From Streptomyces tailanensis (GTDB taxonomy: Bacteria; Actinomycetota; Actinomycetes; Streptomycetales; Streptomycetaceae): a DNA stretch of 64,000 nt. The position numbers were made by a program, and so were the translations under genes. Positions 51,606 to 60,604 of the stretch are shown here, piece by piece. The notes beneath the pieces are model-generated. The model was given only the letters and a program-made list of their open reading frames with translations, made no database searches and was not told the DNA's origin. How positions within the stretch are numbered: position 1 is the stretch's first letter; each line of letters starts with the position of its first letter. The stretch covers positions 124,001 through 188,000 of the forward strand of contig NZ_VTHJ01000008.1 of NCBI RefSeq assembly GCF_008386495.1. The letters run 5' to 3'.

Positions 51606-52124
51606 ATGAGCGTCGCAGAACCCCGCAGGATTGTCCTCTTCCGGCATGCGAAGGCCGACTGGCCACAGGTGTCCGACCACGAGCGCCCGCTCGCCGACCG
51701 GGGCCGTATGGACGCCGCCGTCGCCGGGCGCAAGCTCGCCGACTCCGGCATCCCCTTCGACCTTGCCCTCTGCTCCACCGCCGTCAGGACCCGCGAGACC
51801 TGGAAGCTGGCCGTTCACGAGCTCGCCGAACGGCCGAAAACGGTCTACGAGGAGCGGATCTACGAGGCCGCGCCCGGCGAGCTGATCGCCCTGCTCAACG
51901 AAACCCCGGACGACGCGCAGAACGTCGTCCTGATCGGCCACAACCCCGGTGTGCAGGCCCTCGCCGACATCCTCGCCGGCCACGCCGAGGGCGACACCCG
52001 CGAGCGGATGAGCCGGCGCGACTTCCCGGCCGCCGCCTTCGCGGTGCTCTCCTTCGAGGGCTCCTGGAAGAGCCTGGAGCCGGGCGTGGGCACGCTGCTC
52101 GACTACTGGGCGCCCACGGAGTGA
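51606..52124 (+). CDS. sixA: SixA-type phosphohistidine phosphatase
   Basis: 172 residues. The histidine phosphatase fold is shown by the RHA-variant motif IVLFRHAKADWPQ at the N-terminus, RTRETWKLAV and VVLIGHNPGVQALADIL with the second catalytic histidine. SixA removes phosphate from histidine in phosphorelay proteins; the target here is unknown. ATG 51606 follows a weak GGGA. A bidirectional terminator separates it from serB. Confidence 0.9.
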   Translation: MSVAEPRRIVLFRHAKADWPQVSDHERPLADRGRMDAAVAGRKLADSGIPFDLALCSTAVRTRETWKLAVHELAERPKTVYEERIYEAAPGELIALLNETPDDAQNVVLIGHNPGVQALADILAGHAEGDTRERMSRRDFPAAAFAVLSFEGSWKSLEPGVGTLLDYWAPTE

Positions 52125-52205
52125 CCCCGGCCAGGTAATCCGGGCAACCCCGGCCACGTAACCCGGCCGCTCGGCCACCTGGCCCACCGCCGCCCACGGC
52201 ACGAC

Positions 52206-52238
52206 GAAGGCCCGGCACCCACACGGTGCCGGGCCTTC
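52206..52238. terminator. bidirectional terminator between sixA and serB
   Basis: A perfect 14-bp stem (gaaggcccggcacc at 52206-52219 with 52225-52238) and loop CACAC, flanked by short A and T runs, lies between convergent genes. Confidence 0.9.
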
Positions 52239-52260
52239 ACCCGTATGCGTATGCGCGCGG

Positions 52261-53472
52261 TCACTGCTCGTCGTGCGTGTCCGCCGCCTCCACCTCTTCC
52301 CGCGTGACCCCGAGCAGATAGAGCACGGTGTCGAGGAAGGGGAAGTTCACCGCGGTGTGCGCGGCCTCCCGGACGACGGGCTTGGCGTTGAAGGCGACGC
52401 CCAGACCGGCCCCGTTCAGCATGTCGAGGTCGTTGGCGCCGTCGCCGATCGCCACGGTCTGGGCCAGCGGCACACCCGCCTCGGCGGCGAAGCGGCGCAG
52501 CAGCCGCGCCTTGCCCGCACGATCCACGATCTCGCCGACGACCTTGCCGGTGAGCTTGCCGTCGACGATCTCCAGCGTGTTGGCCTGCGCGAAGTCCAGC
52601 CCCAGCCGCTCCTTGAGGTCGTCCGTGACCTGGGTGAAACCGCCCGAGACGACACCGACTTGGAAGCCGAGCCGCTTCAGCGTACGGATCAGCGTGCGCG
52701 CCCCCGGAGTGAGCCGCACCTCACTGCGCACCTTGTCCACCACCGAGGCGTCGAGGCCCTCCAGCAGCGCCACGCGCGCGTGCAAGGACTGCTCGAAGTC
52801 CAGTTCCCCGCGCATCGCGGCGGCCGTCACCTCGGCGACCTCCTTCTCACACCCTGCGTGCGCGGCGAAGAGCTCGATCACCTCGTCCTGGATGAGCGTC
52901 GAGTCGACGTCCATGACCACCAGCCGCTGCGCCCGCCGGTGCAGCCCGGCCGCGACCACGGCCACGTCCACGCCCAGCGCCACCGACTCGGTCACCAGCG
53001 CGGTCCGCAGCGTCTCCGGCTCCGTACCGGACACGGCGAACTCCACGGCCGTCACCGGGTACTTCGCGAGCCGGAAGATACGGTCGATGTTGCCGCCGGT
53101 CGCGGTGATCCGCGCGGCGATCCGGGCCGTGGACTCGGCGGTCAGCGGGTGGCCCAGCACGGTGACGTGCGAGCGGCCGAGGCCACGCGGCCGGTTGTCG
53201 CCCTTGCCGGAGATGATCTCCGCCTGCATCTTCATCGACTCCGCCCAGCTGTGGACGGTCGCCCGCAGGTCGCCCTCCTGCCCGGCGGGCGGCGGGGTCA
53301 CGAGCGCGCACAGCACGATCCGGCCACGGGTGACGACCTGCTCGATGTCGACCACGTCGACGGAGTACGCGGCCAAGGTGTCGAACAGTCCTGCGGTGAT
53401 GCCCGGCCGGTCCTTACCGAAGATCTTGACGAGGAGAGTGGGCGTGTCAGAGGAGGTCTGCGAAGCGCTCAT
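52261..53472 (-). CDS. serB: phosphoserine phosphatase SerB with ACT domains
   Basis: 403 residues. The N-terminal 180 residues hold ACT-type regulatory domains (LLVKIFGKDRPGITAGLFDT). The HAD phosphatase follows, with the nucleophile motif DVDSTLIQDEVIE near 188, motif II VVSGGFTQV and motif IV IGDGANDLDML. It catalyses the last step of serine synthesis; serine feedback through ACT is known in actinobacterial SerB. GGTAGGAAC precedes the ATG. Confidence 0.95.
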   Translation of the reverse strand: MSASQTSSDTPTLLVKIFGKDRPGITAGLFDTLAAYSVDVVDIEQVVTRGRIVLCALVTPPPAGQEGDLRATVHSWAESMKMQAEIISGKGDNRPRGLGRSHVTVLGHPLTAESTARIAARITATGGNIDRIFRLAKYPVTAVEFAVSGTEPETLRTALVTESVALGVDVAVVAAGLHRRAQRLVVMDVDSTLIQDEVIELFAAHAGCEKEVAEVTAAAMRGELDFEQSLHARVALLEGLDASVVDKVRSEVRLTPGARTLIRTLKRLGFQVGVVSGGFTQVTDDLKERLGLDFAQANTLEIVDGKLTGKVVGEIVDRAGKARLLRRFAAEAGVPLAQTVAIGDGANDLDMLNGAGLGVAFNAKPVVREAAHTAVNFPFLDTVLYLLGVTREEVEAADTHDEQ

Positions 53473-53621
53473 GATGTTCCTACCGTATCCGGCGCCCCGT
53501 GCCTTTTGCCCCTGAGGTCCGCCCAGCGGACGGAGAACACTGGGTTACCAGCGTCTGAAGCGCACCCGGACCACGCGCGACGCCCCGGAGCGCCTTTGCC
53601 GAACACGCCTCCCTGTGTGCC

Positions 53622-55685
53622 TCAACCCCTCCGGGGCGGGGGCGGCGGAGAAGACGGCGGAGGCGTATCACCCGGCGGTGGCGGTGGCGGTGGCGGTGGC
53701 GGTGGCGGTGGCGGTGGCGGTGGCGGAGGCGTATCACCCGGCGGTGGCGGTGGCGCCGGCCAGGTACCCGACCCCGAGCCCGACCCTGCCTCGGAGCCCG
53801 ACCCCGACCCCGACCCTGCTCCCGGCCGCCGAGGCGCCGGCGTGAACGGCCTGTCCGCCGTCGGCGGGCCGTACACGTCCGGAGGCCGCCGCATCCCGGA
53901 AGGCCCCGCGTCCTCCGAACCACCGACACCGCCGCCCGTACGCCATCCGCCGCCGGCCCCGGAACTCCCCGAACCCCACTCATTCCCGGCCCGCCCGGCC
54001 GACCCCCGTCCGTTCTCCCGCGAGTCCCAGGGCCCGCGAGACTCCCCGGTCCCCTGGGACCCCCCAGGCATCCCCGGCTCCCCAGGCCCCCGCAACCCCT
54101 CCGGCAGCCGCAGATACGGATTCGTGTCCGGATTCGGCGGCCGATAAGGCGTCCCCGGTGTATACGGCCCCGAGGCAGCCTTCGCCGCATACGACTCCGC
54201 AGCCCCCGCGCCCCCCACAGCACACGCGCCCCCGGCGTCCCCCCGCGCCAACGGCGCCACCCTCCGCCCCGCCGCCCCCGTCGCGCAGGCCAGCAACGCC
54301 CCGGCGCCCCCCGCACCCGCACCCCACAACGCACCCAGCGCCAACGCCATCGCCGCCTGCCCGCGCAACTCGATGCCCGCGTCGAACGCGTCGATGCCGA
54401 ACACGGCAAGCGAGGCGTCCACCGACACCTCCGTCACCAGGACAAGCACCGGCAGTGCCACCCCCGTGGCGACCCCGAGCCGAAGAGCGCAGCGCCCCGC
54501 GAACCCGAGCGCACCCCCGCCCCGTACATCCGCACCGCCCGCACCCCCCACAGCGGCGGCAGCGGAGTCCCGTACGAAAGGCGTACGCACGGCGGTCAGC
54601 ACCCCCGCGTACAACATCATCAGCGCGGCCGCGACGCCCAACAGCCAGACGCGGCCGTCGAGTTCGGCGAGACGGCCGAGGGCGACGGGCTCATCGGCGT
54701 TGACGCGCAGCAGTTCGTCGAGGGGGTCGGGCAGCAGGTCGGCGAGGGCGCCGATGGCCTTGCCGTCCCAGGGGACGAACAGGCCGATGGGGACGCCCAC
54801 CCAGACACCGTTGGGCGCTCCCAACAGGGCCGCGCCCGCGATCCGCTTGGGGTTGGGGTCGCCGATCGCCGCGTACACCGCCGCCGCGAGCCCGGCCAGA
54901 ACCGCCACGAGCAACACGGTGACCAGCGCGGACACGGCCGGCCGTACCACCCGGTGCACGGCTTCGAAACCGCGCGGCAGGGGAGTGCGGCGCGAGGCCA
55001 GCAGGGCGATGAGCAGCACCCCGACGCACCAGAGCAGGCCGCCGAGCAGGGTGGGCGCGGTCTCGACGGTGAAGCCCACCTCGGCGTTCGCGTCGACGAG
55101 GTCGCCGAGCCGGTCCGGCAGCAGACCGCCCCCGATGTCCCCGACATCGCCGAGCCCGGGGATCTCGATACCGCCCAGGTCCTCGCCCCCCGGCAGCTCA
55201 TCGAGCCCCAGCTCGCTCCCGTCGAGGGTGATGACCGCGTGCCCGGCCCACGCCAGCCCGCCCATCAGCGCCACGAAGAGCCCGGCCACCGCGCCCGCGC
55301 GCACGAGGAGTTCGGCCGGCGAGACGACAACTCCCGCTCCCCGCAAGGACCGCAGGAAGAACCACGACAACAGGAGCGCCCCCACCAGACTCACACCCAG
55401 TGGCGTGATCTCGATGGCGGTCGTCGCCTGCGCCCCTTCCAGGCCAAAGACGGACACATCCCCGGACGGTGTCACCGACCCACCCGCCCCGAGGGCCACA
55501 ACCGCCGCCGTCATGGGCCCCAGTTCGCCCGCCGAGTCGGCTTCCAGCAGATGCAGACCGAGCGCCGCCGTACCCGCCATCCCGATCAACGCCCAGCTCA
55601 CAGCGGCGATCGCGGAGAGCAGGACATCCCCCCACGGCACGCTCCTGCCATGACCGATGCCATGGCCAACGTTCTGTTTGCTCAT
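53622..55685 (-). CDS. streptophobe family membrane protein with polyproline tail
   Basis: 687 residues. About ten hydrophobic helices fill residues 15-480 (VLLSAIAAVSWALIGMAGTA, PTLLGGLLWCVGVLLIALLA, GVWVGVPIGLFVPWDGKAIG), which I recognise as the streptophobe family limited to streptomycetes and relatives. The C-terminal 190 residues are disordered: Gly/Pro/Ser-rich, an acidic-free GSGSGSGSEAGSGSGS stretch, then two PGDTPPP blocks separated by a long proline run. Function is unknown. ATG 55685 follows a G-rich site; the longer frame is not supported. Confidence 0.8.
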   Translation of the reverse strand: MSKQNVGHGIGHGRSVPWGDVLLSAIAAVSWALIGMAGTAALGLHLLEADSAGELGPMTAAVVALGAGGSVTPSGDVSVFGLEGAQATTAIEITPLGVSLVGALLLSWFFLRSLRGAGVVVSPAELLVRAGAVAGLFVALMGGLAWAGHAVITLDGSELGLDELPGGEDLGGIEIPGLGDVGDIGGGLLPDRLGDLVDANAEVGFTVETAPTLLGGLLWCVGVLLIALLASRRTPLPRGFEAVHRVVRPAVSALVTVLLVAVLAGLAAAVYAAIGDPNPKRIAGAALLGAPNGVWVGVPIGLFVPWDGKAIGALADLLPDPLDELLRVNADEPVALGRLAELDGRVWLLGVAAALMMLYAGVLTAVRTPFVRDSAAAAVGGAGGADVRGGGALGFAGRCALRLGVATGVALPVLVLVTEVSVDASLAVFGIDAFDAGIELRGQAAMALALGALWGAGAGGAGALLACATGAAGRRVAPLARGDAGGACAVGGAGAAESYAAKAASGPYTPGTPYRPPNPDTNPYLRLPEGLRGPGEPGMPGGSQGTGESRGPWDSRENGRGSAGRAGNEWGSGSSGAGGGWRTGGGVGGSEDAGPSGMRRPPDVYGPPTADRPFTPAPRRPGAGSGSGSGSEAGSGSGSGTWPAPPPPPGDTPPPPPPPPPPPPPPPPPPPGDTPPPSSPPPPPRRG
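53656..53753 (-). repeat. GGTGGC hexamer array with 66-bp duplicated flank, encoding polyproline
   Basis: Between 53674 and 53726 the plus strand is almost uninterrupted ggtggc units. The segment opening ggcggaggcgtatcacccgg occurs at 53656 and again at 53722, so a 66-bp unit is repeated. Read on the minus strand this gives Pro-rich blocks separated by GDTPPP. Confidence 0.9.
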
Positions 55686-55915
55686 GGTCGGACCCCCCGA
55701 TCCGCATCGCGGCGTTGCACCGCTGATGTCCCCCTCGCGGGGGATTACCACTCTCCGGCCCGGTTTCGCCCCCGTCAACGGGATCGGGCAAAGCCCTCGT
55801 ACGTACTCTTCACAAGGCCCGACTTTCGGTCAGGGGGCCGAGCCTGAAATAGTTCCCCCCCGATGTTCGACATCCCTAGACTCCCTGTGATGGGGGTATT
55901 TCGGGGGACAACTCA

Positions 55916-58444
55916 GTGGGGCATGGAGTGCCGGAACTCGTACTGGAATTGAACGGACAAACCTGGACGCTCGATCCGTCCAGGACCTACACCCTCGGAC
56001 GAGATCCGCAGGGGGACATCGTGTTCGACGACGCCAGGGTGTCCTGGCGTCACGCCACGATCAGCTTCAGCGGCCGTAGTTGGGTGATCGAGGACCACGG
56101 CAGCACCAACGGCACCTTCGTACAGGGCCAGCGGATCCACCAGTTGGAGGTCGGCCCCGGCTCGGCCGTGCACCTGGGCAACGCGACCGACGGGCCGAGA
56201 CTCAGCCTGTCCGGCGCCGCCGCGCAGCAGCAGCCGTACGCCGCCCAGGGCGCGAGCGCCGGATACGCCGCTCAACAGGCCCCGCAGCAGCAGGCGCCAC
56301 AGGCCGGCTGGCAACAACCGCAGCAGGCCCAGGTCCCGCATCAGCAGGGCCCGAACGAGGGATACGCACAGAAGGTTCCCGGTGGTGGCGCGGGGGCGCC
56401 GCCGGTCTACGGCGACCGCAGCCCGACCACGTTCCACCAGCTGGCCCTCGGCCGCGTCATGCGCATCGGTCGTGCGCTGGAGAACGAACTGGTCGTCTCC
56501 GACCTCCAGGTGTCGCGCCACCACGCCGAGTTCCACGCGACGCCCGACGGGCGCTTCGAGATCCGCGACCTCGGCTCGCACAACGGCACGTTCGTCAACG
56601 GTATGCCGATCGCCAAGGGCGGCACGGCACTTCTCGGCCCGAACGACATCGTCGGCGTCGGTCACTCGACGTTCCGCATCGTCGGCGACCGCCTGGAAGA
56701 GTTCGTCGACACCGGTGATGTCTCCTTCTCCGCACGCCACTTGACGGTCACCGTCGACGGCGGCAAGCAGATCCTGAAGGACGTCTCCTTCGGAGTCCCG
56801 GAGAAGTCGCTCATCGCGGTCATCGGCCCCTCCGGCTCCGGCAAGTCGACCCTGCTGAAGGCGCTCACGGGCTACCGCCCGGCCAACCAGGGCGACGTCC
56901 TCTACGACAACCGGAACCTGTACAAGCAGTTCGCCGAGCTGCGTCAGCGCATCGGTCTGGTCCCGCAGGACGACATCCTCCACAAGGAGCTGTCGGTCAA
57001 GAAGGCCCTCACCTACGCGGCCAAGCTGCGCTTCCCCGCCGACACCACGGCCGCCGAGCGCGAGGCCCGGATCGACGAGGTGCTGCGCGAGCTCAAGCTC
57101 GACATCCACAAGGACAAGAAGGTCACCTCCCTCTCCGGCGGCCAGCGCAAGCGCGTCTCGGTCGCCCTGGAGCTGCTGACGAAGCCGTCGCTGATCTTCC
57201 TGGACGAGCCGACCTCCGGTCTCGACCCGGGCATGGACCGCGACGTCATGCAGCTGCTGCGCGGCCTCGCCGACGACGGCCGTACGGTCCTGGTGGTCAC
57301 CCACTCCGTGGCCGAGCTGGCCATCTGCGACAAGCTGCTGGTGATGGCGCCGGGCGGTTCGGTGGCGTACTTCGGTCCGCCCGAGGAGGCCCTGAACTTC
57401 TTCGGCTACGAGACCTGGGCCGACGTCTTCTCCGCCTTCGAGAACTACCGCGACTACGACTGGGCGGGCCGCTGGAAGGGCTCGCAGCACTACCAGATGT
57501 ACGCCGCGGACATCGACGCCGTCGCCCCGCAGTCGGTGCACATGCCGCCGCCGCAGTCGATGCGCCCGCCGAAGCCGCAGAGCTGGGGCTCGCAGCTGGT
57601 GACGCTGATCCGCCGCTATGTCTCGGTGATCGTCTCCGACAAGGGCTTCCTGGCGCTGACGGTGATCCTGCCGGCCGTGCTCGGCGCGGTCAGCCTGCTC
57701 ATCGACCCGGACAAGGACCTGCTGGTCAGGAAGTTGAATCCGGCGACGGGCATGCCCATCCCGAACGGCACGGCCACCACGGTGCTGCTGATCCTCGCGG
57801 TCGGCGCCTGCTTCGCCGGTGCCGCCAACTCCGTCCGTGAGCTGATCAAGGAACGGGTGATCTACGAGCGGGAGCGGGCGACCGGCCTGTCGCGCTCGGC
57901 GTACCTGATGTCCAAGGTCATCGTCCTCGGCGCGGTCACCGTGTTCCAGGGCGCCATGGTCGGCGCGATCGGCTTCTCCAGCCGGACGATCCCGGACGAG
58001 GCCCTCATCTTCGGCGACGGCAAGTTCGCCGTCATGCTCGAACTCTCCATCCCGATCATGGGCCTCGGCTTCACCTCGATGATGTTCGGCCTGGTCATCT
58101 CCTCGCTGGTGAAGACCGCCGAGAAGACCATGCCGCTGCTGGTGATGTTCGCGATCATCCAGGTGGTCTTCACCGGCTGCCTGTTCGCCCTGCACGGCAG
58201 CCCCGGCGTCAACGAGTTCTCGTACCTGATGCCGTCGCGCTGGGCGGTCGCCGCCGCGGGCGCCACGCTGGACTTCAACAACATCAGCCCGCCCAAGGAG
58301 AAGGGCGACACCGACCCGCTGTGGGACCACACGGTCGGCGCCTACAGCCTTGACATGATCGCCCTCATCGTGCTCGGCGTGATCTGCGGTGTCCTCGTGG
58401 CCCGCTTCCTGCGCCGCCACGAGCCGGAGGTCATGCGGAAGTAG
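55916..58444 (+). CDS. FHA-FHA-ABC transporter with fused membrane domain (Rv1747-like)
   Basis: 842 residues. Two FHA phosphothreonine-binding domains (about 5-100, with SWRHATISFSG and DHGSTNGTFV; and about 165-260, with SRHHAEFHA and GSHNGTFVNG) are separated by a Gln/Pro-rich linker. The ABC domain has Walker A GPSGSGKST near 304, signature LSGGQRKRVS near 406 and Walker B LIFLDEPTSGLDPG near 427. Residues about 560-842 form an ABC-2 membrane domain. In mycobacteria the homologue is regulated by a Ser/Thr kinase and exports phosphatidylinositol mannosides. GTG 55916 follows GGGGGAC; a GTG four codons on is possible. Confidence 0.93.
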   Translation: MGHGVPELVLELNGQTWTLDPSRTYTLGRDPQGDIVFDDARVSWRHATISFSGRSWVIEDHGSTNGTFVQGQRIHQLEVGPGSAVHLGNATDGPRLSLSGAAAQQQPYAAQGASAGYAAQQAPQQQAPQAGWQQPQQAQVPHQQGPNEGYAQKVPGGGAGAPPVYGDRSPTTFHQLALGRVMRIGRALENELVVSDLQVSRHHAEFHATPDGRFEIRDLGSHNGTFVNGMPIAKGGTALLGPNDIVGVGHSTFRIVGDRLEEFVDTGDVSFSARHLTVTVDGGKQILKDVSFGVPEKSLIAVIGPSGSGKSTLLKALTGYRPANQGDVLYDNRNLYKQFAELRQRIGLVPQDDILHKELSVKKALTYAAKLRFPADTTAAEREARIDEVLRELKLDIHKDKKVTSLSGGQRKRVSVALELLTKPSLIFLDEPTSGLDPGMDRDVMQLLRGLADDGRTVLVVTHSVAELAICDKLLVMAPGGSVAYFGPPEEALNFFGYETWADVFSAFENYRDYDWAGRWKGSQHYQMYAADIDAVAPQSVHMPPPQSMRPPKPQSWGSQLVTLIRRYVSVIVSDKGFLALTVILPAVLGAVSLLIDPDKDLLVRKLNPATGMPIPNGTATTVLLILAVGACFAGAANSVRELIKERVIYERERATGLSRSAYLMSKVIVLGAVTVFQGAMVGAIGFSSRTIPDEALIFGDGKFAVMLELSIPIMGLGFTSMMFGLVISSLVKTAEKTMPLLVMFAIIQVVFTGCLFALHGSPGVNEFSYLMPSRWAVAAAGATLDFNNISPPKEKGDTDPLWDHTVGAYSLDMIALIVLGVICGVLVARFLRRHEPEVMRK

Positions 58445-58465
58445 CTCGCGGGCACTGACGTGACG

Positions 58466-58496
58466 AAGGGCGGCACCCGGTGCGGGTGCCGCCCTT
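58466..58496. terminator. terminator between the FHA-ABC gene and the SLT gene
   Basis: A 13-bp perfect stem (aagggcggcaccc at 58466-58478 with 58484-58496) and loop GGTGC, with A and T at the base, lies between convergent genes. Confidence 0.85.
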
Positions 58497-58522
58497 TCAC
58501 GTCTCAGAGGTCCGCGCAGGCC

Positions 58523-59218
58523 TCAGTACGCGCTGTTGACGTTGTCGATCGAGCCGTAGCGGTCGGCGGCGTAGTTCGCGGCGGCCGTGAGGTTGGCGAC
58601 CGGGTCGTACTGGCTCCAGGCCGTGCCCGGGACGTGGTACGCGTCGAAGGTCGGCTTGATGACCTGGAGCAGACCGATCGACGGGACGCCGTTCTTGGCG
58701 TTGATGTCCCAGTTGTTGATCGCGTTCGGGTTGCCCGAGGACTCCCGCATGATGTTCTTGTACAGGCCGTTGTAGGTGCCCGGGATCTTGTGCTTCTTCA
58801 TGATGTCGAGCGCCTCGCGGATCCAGCCGTCGAGGTTGTTCGAGTACTTCTTCGCGGCGGCGGCCTTGGCCGCCTTGGCCTTCTTGGCGAGCTTGGCGCG
58901 CTCCGCGGCCCGGCTCGCGGCCTCCTTCTTCGCGCGCTCCTGCGCGGCCTTCTTCTTCGCTGCGGCCTCGGCGGCCTTCTTCTTGGCGTCGGCCGCCTGG
59001 TCGGCGACGCTCGCCTGCACGACCTGCGCGGAGCCCTGGCTGAGCGCCACCGGCGCCGCGGACACCGTCTCCGTGGTCTTCGTGGCGGTCTGGGCCTCGG
59101 CCGGCACCAGCGAGAACGAGAGGGCGGCGGCGCCGATGGCGGCCACTCCGGCGAACGAGAACTTGTGGGCCTTGGTCAGGGCGAGAGCGCGACCGGGGAT
59201 GTTGGCGTTCTTGGGCAT
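58523..59218 (-). CDS. secreted SLT/lysozyme-fold protein (transglycosylase-like)
   Basis: 231 residues. A signal sequence (FSFAGVAAIGAAALSFSLVP, cleavage near AEA) precedes a Lys/Ala-rich coiled coil (about 75-125). The C-terminal SLT domain has the catalytic-type glutamate in NIMRESSGNPNAINNWD near 159, then SIGLLQVIKPTFDAY and ANYAADRYGSIDNVNSAY. It probably cleaves peptidoglycan during growth or germination. The long leader upstream contains a UUCG hairpin; a c-di-AMP riboswitch could not be confirmed. Confidence 0.88.
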   Translation of the reverse strand: MPKNANIPGRALALTKAHKFSFAGVAAIGAAALSFSLVPAEAQTATKTTETVSAAPVALSQGSAQVVQASVADQAADAKKKAAEAAAKKKAAQERAKKEAASRAAERAKLAKKAKAAKAAAAKKYSNNLDGWIREALDIMKKHKIPGTYNGLYKNIMRESSGNPNAINNWDINAKNGVPSIGLLQVIKPTFDAYHVPGTAWSQYDPVANLTAAANYAADRYGSIDNVNSAY

Positions 59219-59290
59219 GACTGGTGGACCTCTTCGAATAGCGCGGAGGTCGCTCTGGTGCCGGGTGGGGACACTGCTCTTCCAGCACGA

Positions 59291-59314
59291 ACGCCGCGGG
59301 CGAACCCACGGCGT
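59291..59314 (-). promoter_or_regulatory. UUCG-capped hairpin in the leader of the SLT gene
   Basis: On the minus strand ACGCCGTGGG-TTCG-CCCGCGGCGT folds as a ten-pair stem with one G-U pair and a UUCG tetraloop. It begins 96 bases upstream of the start codon, and the same strand has no ORF here. Confidence 0.4.
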
Positions 59315-59515
59315 CGAGCGACGGCTGCCATTCTTAGCGGCCGCAAAATTCTGTGGCAAAGGCGTGACGTACGATCCCGGGTAGTTGAGACGGAAACGGC
59401 AAAATAGGACAGATCAACCCGTCCTTCCCGCTCAAACCACCCTTATCCATCTCCTAGGGAGCTTCGTACGTGATGTGCGCCCTATGGGAGGGGTCACAGC
59501 GGCCGTACGGCGACC

Positions 59516-60604
59516 TCACCGGCAGTTGCTGTCGCAATGCTCTGTGTGAGGCGCCTCCGCCGGGAGAATGAGGTGCACATCCCCGAACTCGTGCCACAGG
59601 TAGAGCCCCCCGATCGCCTCTTCGTACGCGCGGTCGATCGCCGCCCGCCCCGCGATCGCCTCCAGCATCAGCAGATGCGAGGCCTCCGGCTCGTGCAGCC
59701 CGGTCACCAACCCGTCCACGACCCGCACCCCGCGCTCCGGGGTGACCACCAGATCGGTCCACCCCGCACGGGCCCGTACGACGCCGTCGGGCCCACCGGC
59801 GGACTCCACGGCCCGCACCGCCGTCGTACCCACCGCTATGACCCGCCCCTCGCCCGCCCTCGTCGCGTTGATCAGCCGCGCCGAAGCCTCCGGCACCACG
59901 AACCGCTCCGGATACGGCGGCTCGTGCGCCTCTGCCGACGCGACCCCGGTGTGCAGCGTGACCGGCGCGAACCGCACACCCCGGCTCACCAGCTCCGCCA
60001 CCAGCCGCGCCGTGAACGGTCGCGCGGCACTCGGCATCTCCGCACTCCCCGCGCCGTCGTCCGACGGCAGCGCGAACACCGTCTGGTACACGGACAGGGG
60101 CTGGTCCCGCGCCGTATAGGAGTAACGAATGGGCCGCCCGTGCTCCCGGAGCATCCAGGCGACAACCGAGGAGGACACGCGCGCCCACCACAGCCGCTCG
60201 CCCCGCTCGCTCAGCGGCTCCTCCAGAACCAGCCGTACGCCACCTGGCAGCCGCACCTCCGTCCCCGCGGGCCCTCCCGCACGCGCGCGTGTGGTGCCCC
60301 TACCGTCCGGATCCCGCAGCTCGACCGCCCACCGCCCGTCATCGCCCCGCGTGGAGAAATGCACCACCACGCGCGCGTGCCCGATCGTCCCGTCCACGGC
60401 CGCCGCCAGCGTCGGCGAGGTGTTGACGACGAGCAGGTCACCCGCCCGCAACAGCCTCGGCAACTCCGCGAACGCGTGATGCGACACCTCCGTACCGCGC
60501 GAAACCAGCAGCCGTACGGAATCCCGGTCCCACCCGGGCCCGCGCTGCTCCGCGGGCACGCGCGCGTGCAACTCCTCCGGAACACGCACCGTCGCCGTCG
60601 TCAT
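59516..60604 (-). CDS. queA: S-adenosylmethionine:tRNA ribosyltransferase-isomerase, QueA-like
   Basis: 362 residues. QueA features are DLLVVNTSPTLAAAVDG near 55-70, VTLHTGVASAEAHEPPYPER in the centre and IAVGTTAVRAVESAG and TGLHEPEASHLLMLEAIAG in the last third. The enzyme transfers ribose from SAM to preQ1 in tRNA, the penultimate step of queuosine synthesis. The sequence is divergent from proteobacterial QueA, but the motifs are in order. It overlaps the upstream SDR gene by four bases (ATGA), so the two share an operon. Confidence 0.85.
   Translation of the reverse strand: MTTATVRVPEELHARVPAEQRGPGWDRDSVRLLVSRGTEVSHHAFAELPRLLRAGDLLVVNTSPTLAAAVDGTIGHARVVVHFSTRGDDGRWAVELRDPDGRGTTRARAGGPAGTEVRLPGGVRLVLEEPLSERGERLWWARVSSSVVAWMLREHGRPIRYSYTARDQPLSVYQTVFALPSDDGAGSAEMPSAARPFTARLVAELVSRGVRFAPVTLHTGVASAEAHEPPYPERFVVPEASARLINATRAGEGRVIAVGTTAVRAVESAGGPDGVVRARAGWTDLVVTPERGVRVVDGLVTGLHEPEASHLLMLEAIAGRAAIDRAYEEAIGGLYLWHEFGDVHLILPAEAPHTEHCDSNCR

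Noticed and set aside
59219-59500. ydaO (c-di-AMP) riboswitch upstream of the SLT gene
   Set aside because: The expected conserved core segments could not be aligned by eye, so it is not listed as a riboswitch.
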